Shown: in pieces, positions 33,068-41,182 of the stretch
Numbering within the stretch: position 1 is the first letter of the stretch
Layout: each line of letters opens with the position of its first letter
From: Sphingomonas sp. PR090111-T3T-6A
GTDB lineage: Bacteria; Pseudomonadota; Alphaproteobacteria; Sphingomonadales; Sphingomonadaceae
Assembly (NCBI RefSeq): GCF_000383095.1
Contig: NZ_AORL01000021.1
Location: 744,001-808,000 of the forward strand
DNA: 64,000 nt
Reading direction: 5' to 3'
Position numbers and translations under genes: made by a program
Notes under the pieces: generated by a model
Told to the model about the DNA's origin: nothing
What the model saw: only the letters and a program-made list of their open reading frames with translations
Databases searched by the model: none

Positions 33068-34317
33068 ACCGTCTCGTCTGGGGGATTGGGCTGCTGCTGG
33101 CCGGACTCATCGGCATCGCCTCGCCGGCCTGGAGCGCCGATACGCCTTCGTCCGGACAACAGATCCTCGTTCTGCTGCGCCTCGCGCCCGAGCATTACCG
33201 GCCGGGCAGCGATTATGGCGGCAGCTATGGCAGTTCGCCCGCCAGCGGCGCGCGGGACCGCCTCGCCCGGCACATCGCCAAGGCCCATGGCCTGACGCTC
33301 GTGACCGACTGGCCCATGCCGCTGCTCGGCCTCGACTGTTACATCATGGCCGTGCCCGAGGGGCAGTCGACCGACGCCGCCGCTGCCGAAGTGTCGCATG
33401 ATGCCGGCGTCGCCTGGTCCGAGCCGATGCATGTCTATCGCGCGCAGGGAAATGCCGCGTGGAAAGACGACCCGCTGTTCCGCGCCGAGCCCGCCGCGCA
33501 CGAATGGCGGCTGGCCGATCTCCACAAGATCGCCACGGGCCGCGGCGTCACCGTCGCGGTGATCGACAGCCGGATCGAGAGCAACCATCCCGACCTCGTG
33601 GGACAGGTTTCGGTCCAGCAGGATTTTGTCGGGGACGGCAACGCCGCGCCCGAGCAGCACGGCACCGGCGTCGCCGGGATCATCGCCGCCATCGCGGGCA
33701 ACGGCATCGGCATCGCGGGCGTGGCGCCCCGCGCGAAGTTGATGGGCCTGCGCGCCTGCTGGCAGACGGCCGGGAAGACGCCTGCCGCCCCGGATACGCT
33801 GTGCAACAGCCTCAGCCTCGCCAAGGCGCTGCACTTCGCGATCGATCATCGCGCACAGATCATCAACATGAGCCTGAGCGGGCCGCCCGATCCGCTGCTC
33901 GGTCGCCTGATCGACGTGGGCCTTGCGCGCGGCGCGACGCTGGTCGCCGCGATCGACCCGAACCAGCCCGATGGCGGCTTTCCCGCTTCCCATCCGGGCG
34001 TCGTCGCCGTGGCGGAGGAAAGCATGGTTCCGCCTCCGGCGAAGGGCTATCTTGCACCCGGGCGCGATATCCCGACCACGCAGCCGGGGGACCGATGGTA
34101 TCTGGTAAACGGCAGTTCCTACGCGGCGGCGCATGTCAGCGGGCTGGCTGCGCTGCTTCGCGAGAAGCACATGGCCGCCGGCAGCATGGCGACGCTGGTG
34201 TCGGCGAAGCCGGGCGGCGGTGTCATCGATGCCTGCGCTTCTCTGCTGCGTGCCGCGCGGCCCTGTGACTGCGCCTGCCCGGCCGCAGCGGAACTCGCGG
34301 CGGACGCCCACCGCTAG
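33064..34317 (+). CDS. S8 subtilisin-like serine peptidase, exported
   Basis: A 417-residue protein with a signal peptide (about 1–24, ending PAWSA). Residues about 32–125 form a propeptide-like domain. The catalytic triad is Asp168 (VAVIDSRIE), His199 (EQHGTGVAG) and Ser352 (NGSSYAAAHVSG). The segment that usually holds the oxyanion-hole Asn (AAGN) reads VAAIDPN at 294–300, so this site deviates. The C-terminus has a Cys cluster (CDCAC). Its start overlaps the anti-sigma stop by 4 bp. Proteolysis of the anti-sigma factor or of envelope proteins is a reasonable but untested role. Confidence 0.88.
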   Translation: MNRLVWGIGLLLAGLIGIASPAWSADTPSSGQQILVLLRLAPEHYRPGSDYGGSYGSSPASGARDRLARHIAKAHGLTLVTDWPMPLLGLDCYIMAVPEGQSTDAAAAEVSHDAGVAWSEPMHVYRAQGNAAWKDDPLFRAEPAAHEWRLADLHKIATGRGVTVAVIDSRIESNHPDLVGQVSVQQDFVGDGNAAPEQHGTGVAGIIAAIAGNGIGIAGVAPRAKLMGLRACWQTAGKTPAAPDTLCNSLSLAKALHFAIDHRAQIINMSLSGPPDPLLGRLIDVGLARGATLVAAIDPNQPDGGFPASHPGVVAVAEESMVPPPAKGYLAPGRDIPTTQPGDRWYLVNGSSYAAAHVSGLAALLREKHMAAGSMATLVSAKPGGGVIDACASLLRAARPCDCACPAAAELAADAHR

Positions 34318-35017
34318 GTCGATCCGCCTCCTCCTCGGCATGCTGCTGGCCGCAGGCGCCGCAACGCCGGCCGCCGCGCAGCTCGGCGGGACCATCTCCT
34401 TCCAGACCGACGATTATTTCCGCGGTTATTCGCTGAGCGAGGGGCGGCCGGTCGCGACGCTCGATCTTGCCTATGACGATGCCTCCGGCCTCTATCTGGC
34501 AGGCGCCGCGACCGGTGTCGCAACGCGACATTCCGGCGTGAAGCTGCTTGGTTTCAGCGAGAATATCGGCTTCGCGCGCAAGATCGGCACCGGTCCGGTG
34601 ATCGACGTCGGCTTCACCAACACCAACTATGAAGAATATTACAGCGGCGGCACCACGGCGGACTATCGCGAAGTCTATGCGGGGCTCATCACCGATCACC
34701 TCGCGGCGCACGTCCACTACTCGCCGCACTATTTCCGGGGCGGCGTCTCGACGCTCTATGTCGACACGGATGGCGTGCTGCGCCCCTTCCCCTTCTGGCG
34801 GCTGACCGGTCATTTCGGTGTGCTGACGCAGCTCGACGGCCCGCGCGCGCCCGGCGAGCCGCACACCCATTATGACTGGAAGCTGGGGGCCGGCCGCCGG
34901 CTCGGCCCGCTCGACCTGCAACTCGCATGGACGGACGGCTCGCCAGGGCCGGATTATTATGCGGGAGAACCCCGTCATAGAGGAACCCTGGTCTTCGGCA
35001 TGAGCTACGCATTCTAG
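34265..35017 (+). CDS. TorF-family putative porin
   Basis: About 250 residues if begun at GTG 34265, which gives a basic N-region and signal peptide (RSIRLLLGMLLAAGAATPAA); ATG 34340 (225 aa) is the alternative and lacks the basic part. The mature protein has the family pattern of 'TorF family putative porin': ISFQTDDYFRGYSLSEGRP at the start, VDVGFTNTNYEEYYSG and DYREVYAGL in the middle, and a C-terminal Phe (GMSYAF). It is an outer-membrane beta barrel of unknown substrate. It overlaps the subtilase gene and is the last gene of the sigma-factor operon. Confidence 0.78.
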   Translation: MTAPARPQRNSRRTPTARSIRLLLGMLLAAGAATPAAAQLGGTISFQTDDYFRGYSLSEGRPVATLDLAYDDASGLYLAGAATGVATRHSGVKLLGFSENIGFARKIGTGPVIDVGFTNTNYEEYYSGGTTADYREVYAGLITDHLAAHVHYSPHYFRGGVSTLYVDTDGVLRPFPFWRLTGHFGVLTQLDGPRAPGEPHTHYDWKLGAGRRLGPLDLQLAWTDGSPGPDYYAGEPRHRGTLVFGMSYAF

Positions 35018-35157
35018 AGCCGTTGAACGATCCGGACGGAACGGGGAACCAACCAATCATCCGCCAAGGTCGCCGGACGAATGAACACCAGCCCCGAAGG
35101 AGAAGGGGATTGCATCATCCCCCAATATCGAGCCCTTCCGTTCGGCCTGTGCGTCAC

Positions 35158-36231
35158 ATGGATACGCTGATCGTCGGCGGCGGGCCGGCCGGCGCTGCCG
35201 CCGCGATCGGGCTGGCCCGAGGCGGGCGCTCGCCACTGATCCTCGAACGGCAACGTGAGGGCGCCGATCCGCTCTGCGGGGGATTTCTGAGCTGGACGAC
35301 GATCGCCGCGCTGGAGCGGCTGGGCGTGCATGTGGACGATCTGGGTGGCCATCGCATCGATCGGATGAAGATGTTTGCCGGCAACCGCTCGGCAAGCGCA
35401 CGCCTGCCCGCCCCGGCGGTGGGCATCTCACGGCGACGGCTCGATGCCAGCCTGCTCGCTCGCGCGGAGCTGGAAGGGGCCGCCGTGGAGCGGGGCGTGG
35501 CCGCGTCCCATTTCGACGACGGGGAAATCGCCACGACCGACGGCGCCGCGCTGCGGTTTGATACGATGGTGCTGGCCACCGGGAAGCACGAACTGCGCGG
35601 CCTCGCCCGCCCTGCTCCCGAAGGCGAGCGGATGGTGGGGCTGCGCTGGCGGCTGGGAGCGTCGCGTCGGTTGCACGAGATATTGGCCAATACCATCGAG
35701 ATACATTGTTTCCGCGGCGGCTATGCGGGTCTGGTGATGCAGGAGGAAACCGCCAATCTCTGCCTTGCCGTCAGCCGGCACCGGCTCGCCGAGGAAAGCT
35801 CCGCCGAAGCCCTTTTGCTGGCATTGTCGCGCGAATGCCCGGCGCTGGAGGCGCGATTGTCGGCTTGCTCCGGCCTGGGTGAGCGGCAGGCGATCGCCAA
35901 CATGCCCTATGGATGGCGGGCGCGATCGAGCCTGCCCCATGTCTATCGGGTCGGCGATCAGGCGGGCGTCATTCCATCACTGGCGGGCGAAGGGCTCGCG
36001 ATCGCGCTGGTGAGCGGCGGGCTCGCCGCGCGGGCCATATTGCAAGGCCGAGCGACCGATGCCTTCCAGCCCGACCTCGCTCATCGCCTTCGCCGCCCTT
36101 TTCGCGTCGCCGGAGCCGTTACGGACCTCGCCTGCCGGCCCGACGGTGCGCGGATGATCGTCGCCCTCGCCAACCTGTCGCCAGCGATCCCCAACCTCGC
36201 CGCACGGCTGGCTCGGGTGCGGCAAGCCTGA
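35158..36231 (+). CDS. FAD-dependent oxidoreductase (geranylgeranyl-reductase-like)
   Basis: A 357-residue flavoprotein. The start at 35158 opens directly with the dinucleotide motif MDTLIVGGGPAGAAAAIGLA. CGGFLSW, a CGG-type motif seen near residue 42, and the FAD motif VYRVGDQAGVIPSLAGEGLA (about 256–275) match the geranylgeranyl-reductase/monooxygenase-like group. Sphingomonad type III PKS loci often contain a PKS, a methyltransferase and an oxidoreductase of this kind; here the oxidoreductase is separated from the PKS by the sigma-factor operon. Participation in that pathway is inferred. Confidence 0.85.
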   Translation: MDTLIVGGGPAGAAAAIGLARGGRSPLILERQREGADPLCGGFLSWTTIAALERLGVHVDDLGGHRIDRMKMFAGNRSASARLPAPAVGISRRRLDASLLARAELEGAAVERGVAASHFDDGEIATTDGAALRFDTMVLATGKHELRGLARPAPEGERMVGLRWRLGASRRLHEILANTIEIHCFRGGYAGLVMQEETANLCLAVSRHRLAEESSAEALLLALSRECPALEARLSACSGLGERQAIANMPYGWRARSSLPHVYRVGDQAGVIPSLAGEGLAIALVSGGLAARAILQGRATDAFQPDLAHRLRRPFRVAGAVTDLACRPDGARMIVALANLSPAIPNLAARLARVRQA

Positions 36232-36321
36232 TCCTGCCGGTACGATAATCAGCATTGACGCCACCCATCGGGCACAGTGAGAAGGGCAGATGGGGGACAG
36301 GGGCTAGGGGTTGGAACAATC

Positions 36322-37593
36322 ATGAATCTGAAGTGGACGGCCGCCTTGGCCGCGTGCGTCATGCTGGCATCGCCTTCCGGTGCCGAGACGGTGGTGGTCA
36401 CGGCCGCGCAAATGGTCGACGTCCTGGCCGGCCGGGAGGTCGCCAAGCCCCAGATAACGATCGTCAATGGCCGGATCACCGCGGTCGGCCATCAGGGGGA
36501 CGCGATACCCGAAGGGGCGAAGCGCATCGATCTTGGCGAGCGCACCATGCTGCCCGGTCTCATCGACATGCACGTCCACCTGACCGGCGATCCGCATTTC
36601 AGCGGCTATACCGGCCTCGAATTCACCGACAATTTCTGGACGGTGGTGGGCGTCGCGAATGCGAAACGCACGCTGGAAGCCGGGTTCACCACGGTGCGCA
36701 ACGTCGGCTCGGCCAACTATGACGATGTAGCTCTCAAGCAGGGTATCGAGCGCGGGTATATCGCTGGCCCACGGATCGTGCCCGCGACCTACGCGCTCGG
36801 CTCGACCGGCGGGCATTGCGACGCGACCGAGTTCCCGCCCTCGATCACGACCTCGACGGTCAACATCGCCAATTCGCCCGACGAATACCGGGCGCTCGTC
36901 CGCAAGGTCCACAAATATGGCGCCGAGGTCATCAAGGTCTGCATGACCGGCGGCGTGCTCTCGAAGGGGGATTCCGTCGGCGCCCAGCAGCTCTCCTATG
37001 AGGAGATCAAGGCCATCGTCGACGAGGCGCATATGCTTGGCCTCCGGGTCGCGGTTCATGCCCATGGCACGGCCGGCATCAACGATGCGCTGCGCGCCGG
37101 CGTGGATACGGTCGAACATGCCAGTCTCGCCGACGAGGAGAGCTTCAAACTCGCGAAATCGCATGGCGCCTGGTTCGACATGGACATCTACAACGACGAT
37201 TACATCCTCGCCGAGGGCGCCAAGAACGGCATGTTCGCGGAAAGCCTCGCCAAGGAAAAGATGGTCGGCCTCAAGCAGCGCCAGACGTTTCGCGCGGCCC
37301 ATGCGGCAGGCGTGAAGATGCTGTTCGGGACCGATGGGGGCGTCTATCCGAACGGCGACAACGCCAGGCAGTTCGCCAAGATGGTCGAGTGGGGAATGAC
37401 GCCTCTCGAAGCGATCCAGGCGTCCACGAAGAGCGCGGCCGAGGCGCTCGACAAGACCGCCGATGTCGGCGCGATTGCTGTCGGCCGGTATGGCGATATC
37501 GTGGCGGTGGACGGCGATCCGCTGCGCGACGTCCGCCTGCTCGAACATCCTTCCTTCGTCATGAAGGGCGGCGATGTCGTCAAAAGGCCTTAG
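36322..37593 (+). CDS. Exported amidohydrolase (imidazolonepropionase/Xaa-Pro dipeptidase-like)
   Basis: A 423-residue metal-dependent hydrolase. ATG 36322 gives a signal peptide (MNLKWTAALAACVMLASPSG, cleavage near SGAE). Metal ligands: His-x-His in LIDMHVHLTG, Lys in VIKVCMTGGV, His in VAVHAHGT and VEHASLAD, and Asp in LFGTDGG, all in the order of the amidohydrolase superfamily. Relatives cleave proline-containing dipeptides or cyclic amides in the periplasm. GGGGTTGGA is a weak ribosome site. It appears monocistronic and convergent with the MarR–GNAT gene. Confidence 0.88.
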   Translation: MNLKWTAALAACVMLASPSGAETVVVTAAQMVDVLAGREVAKPQITIVNGRITAVGHQGDAIPEGAKRIDLGERTMLPGLIDMHVHLTGDPHFSGYTGLEFTDNFWTVVGVANAKRTLEAGFTTVRNVGSANYDDVALKQGIERGYIAGPRIVPATYALGSTGGHCDATEFPPSITTSTVNIANSPDEYRALVRKVHKYGAEVIKVCMTGGVLSKGDSVGAQQLSYEEIKAIVDEAHMLGLRVAVHAHGTAGINDALRAGVDTVEHASLADEESFKLAKSHGAWFDMDIYNDDYILAEGAKNGMFAESLAKEKMVGLKQRQTFRAAHAAGVKMLFGTDGGVYPNGDNARQFAKMVEWGMTPLEAIQASTKSAAEALDKTADVGAIAVGRYGDIVAVDGDPLRDVRLLEHPSFVMKGGDVVKRP

Positions 37594-37626
37594 GCGAACA
37601 GCGCGGAATGCCGGGTCGCTGAGCCA

Positions 37627-38547
37627 CTAGAGGGCAAGCGACCAGGTCTGGCCGATCAGGTCATGCCCGAACATGCGGCCCGGCCTTTCCTCCATCAGCA
37701 CGAAGCCCGCGCGCTTGTAGATCGATCGGGCGACGGCCTGCATGTTCGTCGTCCACAGGTCGAGGCGCTTGTAACCGACCGTCCGCGCTCGCTCGATGCA
37801 GGTTGCGACCAGCCTCTTGCCTACGCCCGCGCCTCGCGCATCCGGCTCGACATAGAGCAGGCGGAGCTTCGCGACCTCGGGTGCATCGCCATGCACGAGG
37901 AAGATCGAACCGACCATGCGATCGTCCATCTCGGCGATCCAGGCCGCGTCCTTCGCCGGATCGAACGATTGATGAATATCGGCGAGGATGCGGGCGACCA
38001 GAGCCTCGTAGTCCGAGTTCCAGCCATATTCGTCCGCGTAGAGGATGCCCTGCCGGGCGGCGACGAGGCCGAGATCGCCGGGCCTCAGACCGCGCAGTGA
38101 CACCGTCGGCGCGCCTTCGTCGGTGAAGATACGGGTGATCGCCCCGGCCGCCGAGAGCAGGCGGTGGCGCCGAAGAGGCGGCAGTTCGTCCAGCAGGCTT
38201 CCGATCGCGGCGCGGGTGTTGCCGTCGAGGCCATCGAACGCCTCCCTGCCCTCCGCCGTAAGCGACAGAAGCTGGTTGCGCCCGTGGGAGGGATCGTTGC
38301 GGCTGTCCAGCAGCCCGCGATCCGAAAACCGCTTCAGCGTCCGGCTGACCTGAGCCCTGTCCAGATGAAGCGCGCGCCCGAGTTCCGCGGCCGTCGGATC
38401 GGTTCGATGCGCGAGTTCATAAAGGACCCGCGCCTCGCTGAGGGTGAAAGGGCTCTTGTCGAGCCGGGCGTTCAGCAACCCCAGCCTGATGGTATAGGCG
38501 CGGTTGAAGGCGCGCAGCGTCGCGATATCCAGCTCGTCCTGATCCAT
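37627..38547 (-). CDS. MarR–GNAT fusion regulator/acetyltransferase
   Basis: A 306-residue two-domain protein. The N-terminal MarR winged helix (about 1–145) has LSEARVLYELAHRTDPTAAE, RALHLDRAQVSRTLKRFSDR and LTAEGREAFDGL. The C-terminal GNAT acetyltransferase (about 160–306) has WIAEMDDRMVGSIFLVHGD, LRLLYVEPDARGAGVGKRLV and AVARSIYKRAGFVL, including the acetyl-CoA loop GAGVGKRL. Such fusions may couple ligand acetylation to DNA binding. A 29-bp palindrome between this gene and the divergent gene at 38664 is its probable operator. Confidence 0.9.
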   Translation of the reverse strand: MDQDELDIATLRAFNRAYTIRLGLLNARLDKSPFTLSEARVLYELAHRTDPTAAELGRALHLDRAQVSRTLKRFSDRGLLDSRNDPSHGRNQLLSLTAEGREAFDGLDGNTRAAIGSLLDELPPLRRHRLLSAAGAITRIFTDEGAPTVSLRGLRPGDLGLVAARQGILYADEYGWNSDYEALVARILADIHQSFDPAKDAAWIAEMDDRMVGSIFLVHGDAPEVAKLRLLYVEPDARGAGVGKRLVATCIERARTVGYKRLDLWTTNMQAVARSIYKRAGFVLMEERPGRMFGHDLIGQTWSLAL

Positions 38548-38582
38548 GTCCGATCCCAGCTTCCATATTGATTAAGGCAACA

Positions 38583-38611
38583 ATATTATGTTGATTCTGT
38601 CAACATAATAT
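38583..38611. promoter_or_regulatory. 12-5-12 perfect palindrome: probable MarR operator
   Basis: ATATTATGTTGA (38583–38594) and TCAACATAATAT (38600–38611) are perfect reverse complements around the 5-bp spacer TTCTG. It lies 35 bp before the MarR–GNAT start (38547, minus) and 52 bp before the TIM-barrel start (38664, plus), so one bound dimer could repress both. MarR proteins typically bind such symmetric AT-rich sites. Confidence 0.65.
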
Positions 38612-38663
38612 CCGGAGTCACGGAGTGCCTTGCTCCAGCCAACGTCTCCGATATCATCGAGGC

Positions 38664-39503
38664 ATGTTCACACGGCGTCAGTTCATCGGCTCCTCCCTCT
38701 CCTTGGCTGCTACGACGGCGTTTGCCGCGCCACCGGTGGCGGCCGGCCGGCTCAAACAGTCGGTAAGCCGCTGGTGCTACGAGAAAATCCCGCTCGACGA
38801 TCTTTGCGCCTTCGCTGCGAAGATCGGCTTGCAGGGCATCGACCTGCTGCACCCGGCCGATTACGAGGCGCCTCGCCGGCATGGGCTGCGCTGCACGATG
38901 GGCTATGCGGCCGACAATATGACGATCGCGAACGGGCTGAACCGGCGGGAGAACCACGCCGCCATCGAACAGGCCTTCCGCACAGGCATCCCGCAGGCCG
39001 CCCGATCGGACGTGCCCAACGTGATCGCCTTCTCGGGCAATCGTCGCGGCATGTCCGACGAGGAGGGCGTGGCCAACACCGTCGCCGGCCTCAACCGCGT
39101 CAAGCGCATCGCCGAGGACAATGGCGTCACCATCTGCGTGGAGCTGCTCAACAGCAGGATCGACCATCCCGATTATATGGCGGACCATACCGCCTGGGGC
39201 GCGCGGGTGATGGAGGAGGTCAACTCGCCGAGGGTCAAGCTGCTGTACGACATCTACCATATGCAGATCATGGAAGGCGATCTGATCGACACGATCGGCA
39301 AGAATATCCGGTGGATCGGCCACTTCCATACCGGCGGCGTGCCCGGCCGCCACGAGCTTGACGACACGCAGGAGGTCAACTGGCACGCCGTCGCCAGCGG
39401 GATCGCCGATCTGGGCTTTCAGGGCTATCTGGCCCACGAATTCGTACCGCGGGGCGATCCCCTGCCGGCGCTGGAGCGGGCGGTGCGCATCTGCACCGTC
39501 TGA
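38664..39503 (+). CDS. Hydroxypyruvate-isomerase-like TIM-barrel protein with Tat signal
   Basis: A 279-residue protein. The start at 38664 gives a twin-arginine signal (TRRQFIGSSLSLAATTAF). The body is an AP-endonuclease-2/hydroxypyruvate isomerase fold: SRWCYEKIPLDDLCAFAAK, GVTICVELLNSRIDHPDYM, VKLLYDIYHMQIMEGDL, IRWIGHFHTGGVPGRHELD and LAHEFVPRGD, with the metal Glu/Asp/His/Glu positions retained. Tat export of a cofactor-bearing sugar isomerase/epimerase is plausible for periplasmic sugar metabolism. It is divergent from MarR–GNAT across the palindrome and likely controlled by it. Confidence 0.85.
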   Translation: MFTRRQFIGSSLSLAATTAFAAPPVAAGRLKQSVSRWCYEKIPLDDLCAFAAKIGLQGIDLLHPADYEAPRRHGLRCTMGYAADNMTIANGLNRRENHAAIEQAFRTGIPQAARSDVPNVIAFSGNRRGMSDEEGVANTVAGLNRVKRIAEDNGVTICVELLNSRIDHPDYMADHTAWGARVMEEVNSPRVKLLYDIYHMQIMEGDLIDTIGKNIRWIGHFHTGGVPGRHELDDTQEVNWHAVASGIADLGFQGYLAHEFVPRGDPLPALERAVRICTV

Positions 39504-39508
39504 GCCGC

Positions 39509-39850
39509 TCAGGGCGAGATGTTCAGCACGCCCTTCATGCCGGGATGGAAGGTGCAGGTGAACGCCACCCTCCCCGCGCGCGTCAGCGTGACCGGCGCGC
39601 TTTTGCCGGGAGCAAGATCGACGTTGAAACTGTGATCGGCAGCCGTTGCGGTATGCCGGAACAGATCGCGATTCACCCAGAGGATCGTGTCCCCCACATG
39701 GAGACCGGACGGCGGGGCGCCGAACGCCATCTTGTCGATAACGATCGTATAGGTCGCGGGAGAGCGTTGCCGGGCGTCGGCCTCCGTCGCGGCGACCGAG
39801 CCCAGAACGATCATACCAGCGGCCAACCATGAAAGGCCGGGCTTCGCCAT
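39509..39850 (-). CDS. Exported plastocyanin/azurin-like cupredoxin
   Basis: A 113-residue protein with a signal peptide (about 1–27, ending EADA). Type 1 copper ligands are His66 (LFRHTAT), Cys99, His102 and Met105 (FTCTFHPGM), a complete blue-copper set. It probably carries electrons or copper in the periplasm. Its start codon overlaps the DUF4142 stop by one base, and both are read from the ECF-type promoter at 40416–40445. Confidence 0.9.
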   Translation of the reverse strand: MAKPGLSWLAAGMIVLGSVAATEADARQRSPATYTIVIDKMAFGAPPSGLHVGDTILWVNRDLFRHTATAADHSFNVDLAPGKSAPVTLTRAGRVAFTCTFHPGMKGVLNISP

Positions 39851-40371
39851 CAGCCGATCTTCATCGCAAGATGCTCGGCATGGGTCTGGTGCTCGCTGAA
39901 CAGCCGAAGACCGGTTTCCAGCAGCGCCTTCAGTTCGGGATTCTGCGCGCTCGGGATCAAGGTGTCCTTCAACGCCCCATTCACCGTGCGGTGATAGGCA
40001 ACCTCGTTCGCGACATACGCCCGGTCGAATGCCGCACCGTTGAGCTGCGCCAGCTTCTTCAGCTCGTCCGCAGCACCTTTGCTCAGGGCCACGCTGGTGG
40101 GATTGTCCTGCGGAGCGACGCCCAGTTTCTTGACCAGAGCCAGCGCCTGATCGTTCACCGAGGCATGATCGCGGACCATCTCTTCCGCGAACGCGCGCAC
40201 ATCCTTGTTCGTCGACTTGGCCAGCGCCTGCTTGCCCGCCGCGACGTCGATCGATCCTGCGGTGTAGGCGATGTGCGCGATCTGCGCGTCGTTGATTGCG
40301 TCGGCCTGCGCGGCCAATCCGCTCCAGGCCAGAAGCCCGGCCGTCGCTGCCAATGCGATTTTCCGGAACAT
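39850..40371 (-). CDS. DUF4142 periplasmic protein
   Basis: A 173-residue protein with a signal peptide (MFRKIALAATAGLLAWSGLA, cleavage after QADA). The helical domain has AHIAYTAGSIDVAAGKQAL, FAEEMVRDHASVNDQALAL, FDRAYVANEVAYHRTVNGAL and FSEHQTHAEHLA, with paired Asp-His and Glu-x2-His residues as in ferritin-like bundles. GGGGAG lies 6 bp before ATG 40371. It is paired with a cupredoxin and divergent from an operon holding an ECF sigma factor; these four genes look like one stress module. The DUF4142 function is unknown. Confidence 0.87.
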   Translation of the reverse strand: MFRKIALAATAGLLAWSGLAAQADAINDAQIAHIAYTAGSIDVAAGKQALAKSTNKDVRAFAEEMVRDHASVNDQALALVKKLGVAPQDNPTSVALSKGAADELKKLAQLNGAAFDRAYVANEVAYHRTVNGALKDTLIPSAQNPELKALLETGLRLFSEHQTHAEHLAMKIG

Positions 40372-40415
40372 CATCTTCTCCCCATTCGGCCGACGGGATG
40401 CCGGCCTGTCGCGCC

Positions 40416-40445
40416 ATTGGATGCCAGCCTGTCGGGGAGGTTCCC
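40416..40445 (-). promoter_or_regulatory. ECF-type promoter for DUF4142–cupredoxin
   Basis: On the minus strand GGGAACC (40445–40439) is followed after exactly 16 bp by ATCCAAT (40422–40416). An identical pair with the same 16-bp spacing lies back to back on the plus strand at 40464–40493. GGAAC-type -35 elements are typical of ECF sigma factors. Transcription would start about 35 bp before the DUF4142 ATG. Confidence 0.65.
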
Positions 40446-40463
40446 GTCGCAGGATCGAAACCC

Positions 40464-40493
40464 GGGAACCTTGCTGCGTCGCCAGCATCCAAT
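40464..40493 (+). promoter_or_regulatory. ECF-type promoter for folE–sigma operon
   Basis: GGGAACC (40464–40470), 16-bp spacer, ATCCAAT (40487–40493), identical in both elements and in spacing to the divergent promoter at 40416–40445. It lies 29 bp before the folE GTG. Because the sigma gene is in this operon, autoregulation is likely. Confidence 0.65.
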
Positions 40494-40522
40494 CGGCGTC
40501 ATCGGTTCAGGAGAGGTGCCGG

Positions 40523-41173
40523 GTGGATTTCTACGAAGGCGATATCGCCGATCAGCATGGCGGCCATGAAGGCGGACTCGCCGCGCGCATCGATCGGCCG
40601 GGAGAGATGGCGGTCGCCGAGGCCGTTCGGACGCTGATCGCCGCGATCGGCGAAGATCCCGACCGTGAAGGCCTCGCCGACACACCGGCCCGCGTGGCGC
40701 GTGCCTGGCGGGAATGGTTCGCCGGCTATGCCATCGACCCGGCCATGCTGCTGACGCGAACCTTTGGCGAGGCCGATGGCTATCAGGACACGATCGTGCT
40801 CCGCTCGATCCCGGTCATATCGACCTGCGAGCATCATCTGGCGCGGATCACCGGCGTTGCGCACGTCGCCTACCGGCCGCGGGATCGTGTCGTCGGCATC
40901 TCCAAGCTGTCGCGTCTGGTCGATGCCTATGCGCGGCGCCTGCAATTGCAGGAACGGCTGACCAACCAGATCGCCGAAACGCTGAACAGCGCTCTCGAAC
41001 CGCGGGGCGTGGCCGTGGTGATCGAGGCCAGCCATGGCTGCATGACGACGCGCGGAGTCAACCAGCATGGCGTGTCGATGGTCACGCAATGCTGGCTCGG
41101 TGATTTCCGTGACGATCCGATGCTGCGCCGTGAACTGCTCGATACGTTGCCGCTCGCGCGGCGCGAGCGCTAG
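40523..41173 (+). CDS. folE: GTP cyclohydrolase I
   Basis: A 216-residue enzyme from GTG 40523, which has GGAGAGG 6 bp upstream. Zinc ligands are Cys102 and His105 (STCEHHLARI) and Cys173 (HGCMTTRG). IGEDPDREGLADTPARVA, VGISKLSRLVDAYARRLQLQ and EASHGCMTTRGV are signatures of the type I enzyme, which makes dihydroneopterin triphosphate for folate and pterin synthesis. Its place between an ECF-type promoter and a sigma-factor gene suggests a stress-induced copy, possibly additional to a housekeeping folE elsewhere (inference). Confidence 0.93.
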   Translation: MDFYEGDIADQHGGHEGGLAARIDRPGEMAVAEAVRTLIAAIGEDPDREGLADTPARVARAWREWFAGYAIDPAMLLTRTFGEADGYQDTIVLRSIPVISTCEHHLARITGVAHVAYRPRDRVVGISKLSRLVDAYARRLQLQERLTNQIAETLNSALEPRGVAVVIEASHGCMTTRGVNQHGVSMVTQCWLGDFRDDPMLRRELLDTLPLARRER

Positions 41174-41182
41174 GACGTCATC

